From Diatrype stigma (Eukaryota; Ascomycota; Sordariomycetes; Xylariales; Diatrypaceae): a stretch of 64,000 bases of DNA. Made by a program: the position numbers and the translations under genes. The notes beneath the pieces were generated by a model. The model worked only from the letters and a program-made list of their open reading frames with translations, was not told the origin of the DNA and did no database searches. Positions 1 to 11,843 of this stretch are shown one piece after another. The stretch is from the NCBI GenBank assembly GCA_022225965.2, contig JAKJXP020000064.1:1-64000 (forward strand), in the 5' to 3' direction. Position 1 is the stretch's first letter, and each line of letters begins with the position of its first letter.

Positions 1-21
1 GTATTTTCTTTAGATGTCATA

Positions 22-43
22 CCCCCCCCCCCCCCCCCCCCCC
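22..43. repeat. poly(C) tract
   Basis: An uninterrupted run of about 22 cytosines. Length is likely variable and prone to sequencing error. Confidence 0.95.
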
Positions 44-436
44 TCAAACCTGTTAAAGACAAAGGAGATAATAAGATGGTGAGCTAGTTCGTACACAAAG
101 TTTCTTTTCGTTTCCCGCGTAATGGCATTCCCATAGTAGGGCGTTGAGTCTGACGTCGACCCTCTTTCAAAACCGTGAAACCTTTTTTTTGGACTCCAGT
201 ACCCTTACCCCCTTCCTCCTTGTTCCCGTAGAAGTGATGAGCACACTGGTAAAGATACAGATACCGGCCGTGACGCGTAAAGCATGAAACATGAAGCATG
301 AACAGGGCAAGGAAATAAAGATACAGCGAGGACCGCAGAAGCGCCCCGCCTGCCAGCCAGTCCGTCCATACGTAAGAGATCATCGCTGTCATGGTTATGT
401 TATCATCCCTTCATTGTCGTTGCGCCGTTTTCTTTT

Positions 437-452
437 CACACACACACACACA
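437..452. repeat. (CA)n microsatellite
   Basis: Eight CA dinucleotides, about 35 bases past the stop codon of the gene at 487-2232 in its transcribed direction. Confidence 0.95.
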
Positions 453-486
453 TACACTCTCTCTGTCCACACTCTCGTCTTCCCAA

Positions 487-2232
487 CTACCGGCTCTTGA
501 AGCCCAAAATCCGACCGAGGCTGCCACCCCTTTTGCGGCTCGGGCTCCTCTTCACAGCCTTTTCATTCCCCTCCTTCTCCATGCCGCCGCTGCTGCTACT
601 GTTGTTGGTCGCCCCACCGAAAGCTCCACCGGGAAGCGTGGGAGAGGAAAAACAAGACGACGGAGCAGAAGCGGTACCGGTGGCGATGGCATTCGCCGCT
701 ACGGTGTCGATGGCGCCTACTACGACTCCCGAGCCAGCGATGCCGTCGCGCTTCTTTGCGCGCGCAAAACCACCGCTGCCGCTGCCGCTGCTTTTCTTCT
801 TGTGCACGCTGCGAGAGCGAGAGGACAGGAGGAGTCGTTTGGCGAACTTGTTGGCGCCACTGCTGTCGCCACTACCGCTGCCATGGCTGCTGTGCTTGCT
901 GGTGCTGTTGTTGTTCTCCGTTTCCGACTCGGCATCCGAGTCTAGCTCGAAGACGGAGACGAAGCGCTGCTCCTGTTCCGGCTCTTGCTCCTGCCGCGCA
1001 GATTGCGGCCTGCAGCACACGACTTTTTGAGCCCTCGACGACGACGCCGACAACGGCGGCAGAGGCGCCGTGGCGTTAAGCCGCACGTGCTCACAGCTCT
1101 GGCTACTACTGGTGGTGGTGGTGGTAGTAGTGTTGTTGATGTTGATGTTCATCGTCCTATCCCGCAGGTTGAAGGCCGAGACGGAGGGCCGAAGGGCCCG
1201 AGGCGGCGGGGGAGGCGGGTACGCTGGTGATACGGGCACCGACTTGGCAGTAGCGGCGGCAACAGTAGCCGCAGCCGTGACCGTGGTGGTGACGATCGGG
1301 CCTGTGGCTTGCGTTGATGTGGGGTGAGGGGGGCGGGGAGGAAGAGGAAAGGGAGGGCAAGTAGACAGAGAATGGGGGCCATTGTGTGTCGTCGACTTGC
1401 CGCCCTGCCAGTAAAGCTGCTCCTGCTGCTGCTGCGGTGGGGCCGGTGGTGGAGGGGCCGGTGGCTGTGGCTGTTGCTGAGAATTCAGCGAGGAAGTCCG
1501 TGGCGGAAGTAGTAGCCGAGGAGGCAGCAGCTGCGGCTTGGGATACACGGAGTACGTTACCGCGGACCTCTTGCTGCTCGGCCGCCGAGGGGATGTCCGA
1601 AGAAGAGGAGGAGATGGTGCTGATTCGCGGGACCATTGGGTCTCCTTGGTGGTAGTGGTGGCGACGGCGGCAGTGACGGCGGCGGCGGCACTTTCTTCCT
1701 TGTCCTCCAGCGGCGTCGTCGAAATCGTGATGGTGTCGTCGTCCGCGTCGTCAGTGTAGTGCTTGAGGAAATCGAAGGTGAAATAACCCTGCGTCGCGCG
1801 AGATGGCCGTTCGGTATTGTTGGCGCCGACCTGGTCCTCCTGCCCCTGCCTCTGCCCCTGCCCGTGTCCCTCCTGGGAATTCGGCGTCTTGTCCTCTGCG
1901 CTGGGCCAGAAGCTATCCCAAAGCTCGCTCGCCGATGTGTTGTACTGGTAGTAGTCGTCGTCTAGCGACACGTCCGAGTCGGACGAGTCGGTCATCCCTG
2001 GCAGCGAGTTATCTGATGTCACCGAGGAGCAACTGTTGCTCGACTCGTGGCGGCTGAGCTGCCGCCCCTCCGGCCTGGGGTACGAGAAGTTGGGCCTGCT
2101 GCCCAACTTTCCAGATATTGTCGTCGTTCTACTGGCGGCAGGGCCCCTTGTTCTTGTAGCACCCGCTCCGCCCTCCGCGCGTATCGCGCTTGGTTCGCGA
2201 AAGATGCTGTCGAGGGGGCTGGTGAGCTCCAT
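487..2232 (-). CDS. Ser/Thr/Pro-rich hypothetical protein, single exon
   Basis: An uninterrupted 581-codon frame with an ATG start at 2232. I do not recognise the family. The N-terminal third (about residues 50-160) is the least repetitive part. It has a Ser-rich patch, an acidic stretch (SDSDVSLDDDYY), then SASELWDSFW and YFTFDFL, which look like short conserved motifs. The middle is low complexity: Ala/Thr runs, proline-rich blocks, PPPPPP and PQQQQE, and an Asn/Thr run. The C-terminus is basic (KRSPSRKRGG) and ends in LGRILGFKSR. There are no membrane segments and no signal peptide. The protein is probably largely disordered; nuclear or cytoskeletal scaffolding roles are possible but unsupported. 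The opposite strand is also open in pieces because codons are repetitive, but those antisense frames lack a coherent composition. No intron is needed. Confidence 0.75.
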   Translation of the reverse strand: MELTSPLDSIFREPSAIRAEGGAGATRTRGPAASRTTTISGKLGSRPNFSYPRPEGRQLSRHESSNSCSSVTSDNSLPGMTDSSDSDVSLDDDYYQYNTSASELWDSFWPSAEDKTPNSQEGHGQGQRQGQEDQVGANNTERPSRATQGYFTFDFLKHYTDDADDDTITISTTPLEDKEESAAAAVTAAVATTTTKETQWSRESAPSPPLLRTSPRRPSSKRSAVTYSVYPKPQLLPPRLLLPPRTSSLNSQQQPQPPAPPPPAPPQQQQEQLYWQGGKSTTHNGPHSLSTCPPFPLPPRPPHPTSTQATGPIVTTTVTAAATVAAATAKSVPVSPAYPPPPPPRALRPSVSAFNLRDRTMNININNTTTTTTTSSSQSCEHVRLNATAPLPPLSASSSRAQKVVCCRPQSARQEQEPEQEQRFVSVFELDSDAESETENNNSTSKHSSHGSGSGDSSGANKFAKRLLLSSRSRSVHKKKSSGSGSGGFARAKKRDGIAGSGVVVGAIDTVAANAIATGTASAPSSCFSSPTLPGGAFGGATNNSSSSGGMEKEGNEKAVKRSPSRKRGGSLGRILGFKSR

Positions 2233-5200
2233 CGCAGCTATAAATCCCCCGAGATCGATATTACGCGTATTTTGCGTCTCCTGCCTTTACCATGGTACAG
2301 CGCGGATTTTGGGAAAGGTTTATAGAGCAGTTTTCCCGGAAATGGGTGCCCTATCAAATCAAAACGTTGGGATAGGGTCGTAGATCCAGGTCGACCGATG
2401 AGTGGCGGATCGACAGCATATATGTCAGGTATGGGGGGGGAAGAGTGCTTCCTAGAGACACGCGGGGGAGGGAATGGCCAGAACTAGGACTGAATCAAGT
2501 CAACAACCGCGATGGAGGAGACACAGGCACAGGGACATACTTCGTAGGGATATTGACTAGTGGGTTTGCCTCTGCGGAGTACCTATAGGCTATAGTCCTG
2601 ACGGGTCTCCACGACCGTCGGCATTCGCTAACCACGGGAGGGGATTTGTTTGTGCAGCAAATATGCATAATAGCGGCAGCAAGGGAGAAATGCCAGCGCG
2701 CGCCACGCTTCGACTCCCACTTGTTTAGGCGCACAATGCCACAATAATACGACCATGCCACTACTAATACGCCACGGAATGCAGCTACGCCTGTGTCTGG
2801 CGTGTTCAGAAGTCCAGAAGGCTTGCAGCGGGGAACAAACGGCGGCTCCCGCCGGGCTGTCAGATCTGACAGATCCCTCAAGGGCAAGGTATATCCGACT
2901 CCTGAGTCCTGGGATGATAGATGCGTCAGGATAGGTGGCATCGTATGCTTGGGATATGCAGCAGAGCCGATGAATGCATGCAATGCATGCATATGTGTGC
3001 TTATGCATGCGTGCATCTCCCGCTGGCTGTTCCCTCTCAGCCGCAAAGCCTAACTAAGCGAGAAGGTGTAACATACATACTCATGCAGCAAGCATCGATC
3101 AGGATAGATCGTAAATGGGACTGAGTGCTTTGCTTCCCCATCACGTCCATCTCGCCCCCCTTTTTTTCCCATCTCCTCCACCCTAGCGAAAAGTCAACAA
3201 ACAACCAGAAAAATGATAGTCTGGCCTAGCTGGTAGTACCTGGGTTGAGGGGAAGAATGCGTCGAAATTCATTATTCCCACTGTCCATTCCAGCCACCAC
3301 AAGGGCGATCGATCGGGGCCTGTCTTTTGAAATTCTAGGTACGTAACATAATATACACACAAGCTCCCTCGATCGCCCGCGCAGATACAAGTAGAGAGCA
3401 GAGTAGGGAGACGCGCATTAGCTAGAGCGCGCTTCTCGAGCTCGTGAGACACGAACTACCTGACCCAAGGTCGGTTGCGTCTAGAACTCGAGCCTCCCCT
3501 CTTCACCGTATACACTGTGCTGGCAGCCTCATACGATCAGGGATCTAGACTGTTGCTGAGGGCATGGCAACTGGAATAATTGCCCACACACTGTTATTGT
3601 GTGCGGTTATTGTGGACAGAAAAACAGACATACAGATGGGCCCAACGGAGGGAGATCCTTGTCCTCCCTCAGTGTTGTTGTTTTTTCCCGGTTGACGTAG
3701 CATGTTACCGACCTCCCACCTGACATGTCGTCCCGGCGGCAGTACGGCACAATTGGTAGTGAATAGGTCTATAGGTCTGATGGCACCGAGAGTCCGAGAC
3801 AACCCAATGGACCAGACGTCATTGACTATGACAATCAGTGGTTGTGTCTGCCGGACGGAAGCCGAAGCAGAGAACATAGTTGCTTGTTTTACGTATGTAC
3901 GAAGTAGTAGCACAGCTATTACTGACATCTGCAACAGCGGGGATAGGGGCATGATCGGCATAATTCCCGATAGGCTGTGGAAGCTCGTAGCCGACATATT
4001 CTCCGTTGACTAAGTACCTATGCAGATACGCAGATGAACCGAAGGACAAACTCATCCTCGTCTTGTAGGCTATAGTTAGATGATGAAATATAAGCCGTAG
4101 ATAGCTGGATCTTTTATGGCATCCAATTCTGCTCCCCCCTCCTTTGGAAAGATAAACTTCGACAATCCTTCAATAAGATAAACGCGGCATAATTACATAT
4201 TGACCAAATACAAAAGTCCAGGCCATCCGATAATTCGAGCATCTCGCCATGGGCGCCGCGGGAGCACAATGCCCTTGGAACGTACCCGTACCAAACGAAC
4301 CTACACAACGATGCTACTACCACCTAAACTACCAGCTACATATGCATTATACAAGATGCATATGCGATCTATAAGGCAATCAATTAGCGGCTAAGCAGAT
4401 TTGCTTCTGTATGTGCTCTCGCTACGGTACGTTTCAGGAGACCCAAACCACAGTGGCGCAAAAAAGCAGTAAGTAGACGACAACGGGAATAAGGGGGCTC
4501 TGCGGGGCAGCGGGGGAGGCTTTCTTTTGCCTCTTCTTCTTCTTCTGTTTTGTCTCGACGGCGCATCCAGAGAGCTGTGGCTGAGACTAACCTCGACGTA
4601 GCTTGTCTCCATATAGTACATATGCATAACATTTCTTACTATTCGGACGTACTTCTGTATACATACTGCCGGCTTGGATGTGGACAAAAGAGCATGAACA
4701 CACGAGCGACTGACACTGCTGCATCTCGCTCCTGAGCTAACGGCTTCACTAGTCTTCTACTTCTGGTCAACCAGTTAGAAGAACGAATGGTGGAAAGATG
4801 TGGCAGGAAGTCTTTGATGAACTATCGTGACGATGATAACTGACGTACCTAGCGGCCTTGAGTTGGAGCTCTAGATCAACTGACCAACCAACCCCCTTGA
4901 CTCAGCAGTCAGCACTTACCACAAACCTCCTCATCGTAAGATGCGATTTGATCCTGTTTCAGGGGAGAACCCCAAACTTTGCTCGAAAGAACCTCGAAGC
5001 AGAACCCCCTGATGCGATGTTGGAGAGTCCGCAGAAATGGTCCCGGTGACTTACTAGTGTGAAGATTGCGCTCCTGGCGAGGGCCTAGGTACTGGTTGAT
5101 GAGGGGAACCAAAACGGCCGTCGGCTGAACGATGCCTATTACCTGAGTCGTGTCTTTTTTTCAGCCATCCCTCCTCAGATGATGACCGTCAGCACGACCT

Positions 5201-5981
5201 CCGAGTCTGAGGAGAGACTTAGAAAGATAGGCGTCCTTACCTCCACAAGTGGACTCAAGATCGGGCAAATCCTATGCAGGCGTCGGGTGAACTACCAGAC
5301 ACTGGACGGGGTTCTTTGGGACTCTCTCTCTACGAGGCCCAAGGCATACAAAGGAAGATAAGAGAGACATACTCGTAAGGAAAGTAGGTAGCTTTCTCTG
5401 CCACGTAGACGGACTGAAGATTCGTACGAACGTAGGAGCAAAGACCACCCACGGGCACGATAAAACTCTCGTATCCTAGAGTCGCAGGGTTGTGACAGGT
5501 CCCCTACTTTTTAGCTACTCCAATAAACTCTGGCTCGTACTAGCTAGGCAGGCGATGACCTCGACTTAGGCTACGAGTCCTACTGAGAGATGGCTTTTCA
5601 CTGATAGACGTATATGTGCCTCTCTTCGATGGCACTCATACCGGTCTTTCTCTAAACGCTTGCTGTGCATAATGTCATCTTCCAGAAGGGATAAAGGGGC
5701 AAGCTCTAGACGTGCTAAGAGTCCGTTGCTATGGAACATAAAACCAAGGAGACGATCGACTGCGTAGACGGGCCATTACGGCATGTTTAGTTTAGCATAA
5801 GTTCCTATCTAGACATGAGGGGATAACCCCAGGCAAGTCTTCCCAAGCTTGCGGAACAGGAATGGGATACCTACACTCCCAACAAATAGGCTGTGACAAG
5901 AACAATACGTCCTGTACTTGCTTGAGTAACTAGAACCCAGGCCCCTTTTTGGGCAGACAGTGAATAAAGCATTGCCTGCCA

Positions 5982-6025
<44 letters not shown>

Positions 6026-6080
6026 TAAGTAGATGGTCCGATGCAATCCAGTACCCAACTCGTAATCGCATCACATCGCA
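2233..6080. other. 3.8 kb intergenic region
   Basis: No gene that I can defend. Short frames occur on both strands, some beside splice-like signals (minus strand, about 4.4-5.5 kb), but several frames in the same stretch look equally plausible, so none is called. It includes an (AT)n tract near the right end and the presumed promoter of the gene starting at 2232. Confidence 0.5.
5984..6019. repeat. (AT)n microsatellite
   Basis: About 17 AT dinucleotides followed by ACACAC, about 60 bases beyond the spp1 stop codon, so probably in or just past its 3' untranslated region. Confidence 0.95.
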
Positions 6081-7954
6081 TCACAGCCCTTCAGGATCCA
6101 GGACCTCGACCCAGTTCTTCTCCAGCTGGCGGCGCTCGTAGCGGACCTCGGCCTCGCAGCGCACGACCTCCTCGGCATCGAGCTTATCCGCCGCCGCCGT
6201 GGCCGTCTCCTTGATCAGGACGCGGACCTCGCTCGTCAGGATCTTATACCAGCCGGCGTGGGGCTTGCAGCGCTTCTTCTCGCACATGCCGCCCGTGGCC
6301 GCGTCGCTACCGCCCCCGTCCACCACCATGCCGTCGGCCGATGTTAGCAGCAGCGAGGACGAGGACGCCAGGGGGACGTCGAGCTTGCCCGACTTGAAGG
6401 TGGCCTGGCCCTCGGGGGAGTCCAGCCAGGCGGCGAACTGGTGGCGCACGGAGACGGTGTCGAGGCGCGCGTCGTAGCCGCAGCTCTCCTTGGTGAAGCG
6501 GCCGGCCTCGATGGCGGCCTGGCGCCGCTGGTTGGCCCAGTCCAGCAGCTGCAGCATCTTCTTGTACTGCACGATCTCGTTGCCGAGCGCGAGACGCTCC
6601 GCCGCCGACGCCTGCAGGAACGCCTGCTCCTCGTCGCTCAGCACGTCCGGCCGCGTCGGCAGGCCGTTGGCCCAGAGGCCCTCAATGTTTCCTGGGGGAA
6701 AGCGTTAGTTAGGCCAACGTGGTGTAGGTCGATAGGTAGGTAGATAGGTTCAGGAAAGGGGAAAGGGGCCCGGTGGGCCTGCTACGGATAAACAAAGTAT
6801 AGACAGGTGATACTGATGCTGATGATAATGACGACGATGCAGCCGAGTACGTATGCGAAAAGGGGTGGGCAAGGTGCGGTGTTATGAGATGACATGAGAT
6901 AAGATAAAAATAGAATGAGATGAGATGGGGGTGGCATCATACCAAAGGGCTTATCGCCGAGCTTCCAGCCGCCCTGCGCGGCGGCGGTGCTCGCCAGCAG
7001 GCCGACGAAGTCCTCCTGGGTGAGGACCTCCATGGCCTTCTGGGAGGCGGCGCGGGTGGGCAGGGTGGCGATGGCGGCGGCCCACCAGGCGTCGCAGTGG
7101 TCCTGGCCGCAGAAGACGCTGCTGTGGTGGCGGGGGTCCGAGTCGTCGGCGTAGAGGCGGGCGGGGCGGCGGCACCCGGCCAGGGCGCACGTCTTCTTGT
7201 ACTTGGTGTAGTGGCGGCGGCCGTCGGTGCAGTTGGGGCACACGAAGCGCTCGACCAGGCCCTCGCCCGTCTCCTTGTCCAGCGCCACGCACTCGCCGTG
7301 GAACCAGTCCTCGCACACGTCGCACCCGATCATCCACCGGTGGTCGTCCGGCCCCCGGCACAGGCAGTACGGCCCGTTGTCCGTCTCGTCGTCGTCCCCC
7401 GAGCTGCCCTCGCCGAGCTCCCCGTTCTCCCGCTTCGCGGCCGTGGGACCCCCCGTCTTCTTCTTCTTCATCATCATCATCGTCTTGGCCCCCCGCTTAG
7501 TTTTGGGAGCCTTGGATATGGAAGAAGAAGTCGTTGTTGTTGTTGCTGTTGCTGCTGCTGTCGTCGTCGTGGACGGCTTCTTAGGCCCCTTCTTCGTCGC
7601 GGCCGTCCCCTTCTTCTTGGACGCCGCCGCCGACAACGATGACTTCATCTTGCTGGAGCTACTGACTGGGGATGAAGAGGGAGGAGGTACAGATTGGCAG
7701 TGGTCCTGGCTCTTCTCATCCAGATCCTGCTTGACCTCGAATGTGAGAGTAGTGTGAGGCAACAAGGCGTCTGCATCTGTCTGCTGCCCAGCGCCTTTAT
7801 TGAAGTTAGGGTTGGGGTTCAAGTTGGAGTTGGTGTTGGAGGTACTTGTATTATGCACGTCCCTGTGACCCTTGCCACTTTCTTCGACGCCCGAGCCCGC
7901 GCCCGACGCGGTGGCCTCGCCCATCTCGACATCTTGGGAATCAGGGCCGGACAT
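6081..7954 (-). CDS. spp1: Set1/COMPASS PHD-finger subunit (Spp1/CFP1 type)
   Basis: Two exons, 7954-6943 and 6691-6081, give 540 residues. The intron (6692-6942) has donor GTATGA, a CTAAC branch point and CAG acceptor, and joins KPFG to NIEGLW in frame. The start at 7954 begins MSGPDSQDVEM; an upstream in-frame extension has no ATG. Residues 1-190 are disordered and lysine/threonine-rich, then comes a C4HC3 PHD finger at about 197-242 (CLC, CDVC, H219, C222, CPNC). A second Cys/His cluster (about 256-287, KKTCALAGC and FCGQDHC) follows, matching the zinc-binding region after the PHD finger in Spp1. The C-terminal half is charged and helical. In yeast, Spp1 binds H3K4me3 and stimulates Set1 trimethylation; here that role is inferred from the domain order. 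The protein acts in the nucleus. Assignment is strong, though another PHD protein is not wholly excluded. Confidence 0.88.
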
Positions 7955-9119
7955 TCTCGCGCGCGCGCACTGCACTGCACTGCACTGCCAGAAATGCAAA
8001 GGGCGGCAAAACCAAACAGGCAAATCAGAATAGGCCCCCTGGGTTGAGCGCAAGGGCCCAGACGCCGCTTATGCGACCCTTCGTTGGTCAATAAAACCCG
8101 ACGCTGCTGACGCCCGTGGACCTGTATGGCTTAGAACCTGAGCGCGATGCAGTGGCCCATGCATCGCCAGCCAACCAATGATGGTGATAGGCGGGTGGTT
8201 GCAGCACTGAGGTGACAATGAGGTGAAGTCAGAAACGGCCGGCTTGTGTAGTTTCATATATCGTTCACATGCATGCTTTGACGACGCCTTGGGGATTATA
8301 TATTACGAAGGTTTGACTCGTCTATCGTGCTCAAGTAACCCGAAACATTGAACATTGAGATGAGAAGCGACATGGATCCATTTTGGGAATGTGGAACTCA
8401 AACTATCCGCTACTTGCATATCGATAAATACTAACCACATTCTTCACGTTGAAACCTGTGGTTATACTGATAAAAGTGATACATATGCAATTCAACTTTC
8501 AGTAACTACAATAACATCTCCGTCTATATGCACATACCTAGGCTATACATATGTAGGTACCTACGGGCCGTCCCCAAGATAGGGGGGGCTACTTTCGTCA
8601 AAACAGCCGCCTAGGCACCTAAGCAAATTACTGCATGTCAATGCACACTTCTCACTCAGTCGAATCAATATTTTCCCAACATCGTTGGGAGCAAATTGAA
8701 CAAATGTAAAGTGAGTGAATATAATTTGCCCTACTATAGTAGGAACGAGGAAACTTTATAAAAATGTGAATTCCAATTACATCTCCCCGTTGAATAGAAC
8801 AACTATCTACTGGTGGTCTTATGCTGCTGTATGTATGCTATAGCTATAAGTCAACTTAGCCATACCGCAGGTATGTCTTAATTATGATAACATCCACACC
8901 AATTTGTCGCTCCCAACAAACTGTTGCATCTCCTCCGAAGCACAGCTTGGCCATCGACGTGACATTAAAGAATACTGTGACTCTTCTTGCTCCATAAGAT
9001 GTCGCCCTCCAAAACCGTGTATCAATTGCCCTTGAAAGCGTCGATAATTGTACTTGTCCCATACTTCTCGGTTTAGCCATCTGTGTAGAACTCACAGCCG
9101 AATACCTCCTCACCCTAGC
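7955..9119. other. Intergenic region between spp1 and choline kinase
   Basis: This 1.2 kb contains the spp1 5' flank, with a GC/GCAC dinucleotide-like patch near 7957-7987 just upstream of the start, and the choline kinase 3' flank. It is A+T-rich around 8.3-8.9 kb. I see no gene. Confidence 0.6.
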
Positions 9120-11843
9120 CTAATAGTCGATCATCTTAAGCTTATCTCTCATCGCTTCCGGCAGGTCTTCTTTCTTGATTAAACCCATCATCACGCAGTC
9201 TCCCCAGAAGAACATCGCTCTCTCGTGTGCATATCCCAGGTAGTCGAATACCTCTGCATCTTCTCCCTCCTCCTCCGGGCTTGCCAAAGGTGCCGCCTGA
9301 GCGCCCTCAACATCGTTCACTCCCTCCGGGTCGTATCCGGGGATTTTGGCTTGCAGGATACCCCAGGTCATCCAGAACACGCTGTTGGCAATGCGCCAGA
9401 GTCGCGTCTCTTCCATCAATTCGGCTATTTGCTGCTCAACCTGGTCGTCCTTGCGCTTCTCTTCCTCCCGCCAGCCTCCAGGGGGAATACGGGCATCCAG
9501 CATAAACTCTACGATCGAACTTGAAGAGGCGCCTGTTGCCGGACCGAGACTTGGCGTGGTAGAACCTACAGGGGGCGTTGCCAGCGGTGTAAGAGTCGGG
9601 GTCGAAGCACCCGGGTGTGAGTAATCCGGTCGGTGCTCAATATATGCCTTGATGAAGCGACGTTGTTCTTCTGGCGTGGGATACATGAATGGCTTGAAAG
9701 CGTAAGGCGCCTTCTCATCGTGGTAGTTATAGCCCCACTCAGTGAAGTGATTCGCAAATTCAAGACCTCTCATGTTGGCGGCAGCATACTCAAAGTCTAT
9801 GACGACAAGTTGCTTATGCTCATAGTTTGGCTGCATCAGGGGCGACTTGCTATCGTCGGGTTGAATCCGAAGAATATTTCCGTATTGCGTCTGGTCTGAT
9901 GTTAGTTGGTACTCGACACAATCCGGGCCATGAACGATAGCGGTTACTCACGTCGTTATGCGCAAAGACCAGGTGGTCACGTATGACTTTAGGGTCCCCG
10001 TAGCGATCTTCCAGATATTTCCTGTATTTTTCGACCATCGCTTTGAATGTTGGCCACTCCACGCCCAAGACGAGTCCCCTCTCCTTCCAAGCATCTGCAG
10101 GTCCTCTCACAGGACCAAGGTTACCCTCGAGTATTTTCTTGTCCAGGAAAGTGATTGCTGGTTCGACATTGGGAAGCCATTGTGCCCAGTTCTTCCAGAT
10201 GGCAGGCCCGGCTTCTCTCTCCTCATCAAGCAGTTCCATGCCCTCATGCAGCTCCCTCATCCTCTTTGCAATCTGTTTGGATGTCTGGGGATCTTTGATG
10301 TTAGCTGCTGTTAGGGTAGTAGCATTGAGGTATTGCTCGAAACGACCGTTAGTGAATGTCCCTAACAGTCGAGGCCCGATTTTCTTTTTCGCGAGACGTC
10401 GAAGGACACTCAGCTCATTCTCCCTGTCGATAATGTTCTCTACTTGCGGCCCGTAGATCCTCAGAAGGAGCCGCGCCGGTGGTCTCTTGTTTTGCTCCGT
10501 CTTCTCCTTCAAGTCGTCTGGTGGTGACACTACGTAGACGGCATTGGTCAGAGCACCACTGAGACGCTCCACACTAATCGACTCGCCGCTGTCCAGAGCG
10601 ACCCTACGCCAGCCTTTGAGCCTTAGAGTATGCGCAAGGCGGATGATTTCATTCTTGAAAGATAACCATGCTTTCTGTTCCTTTTCTTCTTTCTCATTTG
10701 AATCAGGGGTCTGGTCCGAGGAAGTGGATTTCCCTCCAGAATAGCTCAATGTCTTGGAATTGTCAAGCACTGCATCGCAACTTGGGACTAAGACTTCGCC
10801 ATCGTGAAACTCGGTGTCAGATGAAAGTGTCCGATGCAATTGTATCGAGCGCCGCCGTTGGGGCTTTCTGCTTAGCTTAGTAGCATAATGGGGGATGGAT
10901 TTCAATCCGAGCGCATTCATCCCCTCCTCGACGATTCTTTGTAGCCTGTCGAAGGACACATCACTTGACTCTGAGTCTATTGAGTCGCGCCTCGTCGCTT
11001 CTGGCTGCGGGGTCTCAGCACTCTTGGCGGCGTGGTCCGATGGCTTTCGCCTCGAGTGAATCCCCCTCGACTTCCTATTTTGGTTTTTGGTTCGTTCATG
11101 CTCCAGCCATTCGGAAATTTGAGATATCAATCTCTCCCCAAAATGATGATTTGCTAGATGCCGGTGATGATGAGATGCACCGGTATCTTGAGTGACATCA
11201 AGAGACGAGTTACTCGCAAGGCTATCCAGAGCTTCCAAGCTTGCTTGACTGAGAAGTGACGTTCTCGATGAATCGGCAGCCACTGCAGGTGGGCGTCCGC
11301 TAAGACGTTTGCCGACACCTGCAGAAAAGTGCCTTCTCATCGAACCACCCTCCGGTTCAGGCTGTGGCTGCTCTGGTTCTGCTATTTGCACAGCTGTAAT
11401 GTGTCAGTATATTGGACTGAAGCTATGTGTGCTGAGAATCAAGATAAGACGCTCCATCATATGGTTTGGTGAGCAATACATATGGCAGTGGCTTTTGGCT
11501 TGCAAGACGTCTGATGACATAAGGGGATATACAGTCAATGTTGATCCACCTAGTTTGAGTGTGCTTGTAAACGGCTGCGAGTATGGACCTTAGGAGTGCA
11601 CTCCTGATGCTAGCATGAAGGGGCAGTCAAGATAATTGGTGATAAAAATGTATCGCTTGCAAGAATGAACAAAGACCAATATGACATATATATATCCGAA
11701 TTCTTGAATAGTGAAGAGTTTGAAGACAAACCTTTACCGCTGACGGAGGAGCTTGCGGGAGTCCGGTCGCTATCATCATCCAGCCTTATGGCAGGTCGAA
11801 GCGGCTGCCCATTGCCGGATGATGTCGGCGTCGTGGAGGACAT
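9120..11843 (-). CDS. cki1: Choline kinase (choline/ethanolamine kinase family)
   Basis: Three exons, 11843-11732, 11393-9952 and 9890-9120, encode 774 residues. The enzyme phosphorylates choline with ATP, the first step of the CDP-choline route to phosphatidylcholine, in the cytosol. The kinase core has GALTNAVYVV (about 317-326) as ATP loop, LLLRIYG, the catalytic FAHND (D518 in HND) and the metal-binding IDFEYA (D550). The C-terminal lobe includes WMTWGILQAKIPG and FDYLGYAHERA, typical of this family. Intron 2 (61 nt, donor GTGAGT) falls directly after the catalytic HND codons and joins it to TQYGNIL. Intron 1 (338 nt) joins SGK to AVQIAEPE; the first exon starts MSSTTPTSSG. The first 250 residues are a Ser-rich, probably phosphorylated extension, as is usual in filamentous fungi. 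A Ser/Thr/Pro insert lies between the core and the C-terminal lobe. Confidence in the family is high; choline versus ethanolamine preference is inferred. Confidence 0.92.

Larger units (their letters stand above)
1..486. other. 3' flank of the first gene, no gene seen
   Basis: No open frame here has convincing coding character. The stretch holds a cytosine run (22-43) and a CA dinucleotide tract (437-452), and it lies downstream of the minus-strand gene that ends at 487, so its right end is probably 3' untranslated sequence. Confidence 0.6.

Noticed and set aside
391..1965. Several plus-strand frames of 60-185 codons opposite the first gene
   Set aside because: They are antisense to a 581-codon frame and arise from its repetitive codons; their products are runs of Arg, Ala or Leu with no domain.
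4390..5720. Chain of apparent minus-strand exons with GTAAGT-type donors
   Set aside because: At least three frames over the same bases look equally protein-like, the best join needs a 40-nt intron, and no domain appears. Chance is a sufficient explanation.
6920..7757. 240- and 176-codon plus-strand frames opposite spp1
   Set aside because: Antisense shadows of a G+C-rich exon; the minus strand has a complete PHD finger and correct splice sites.
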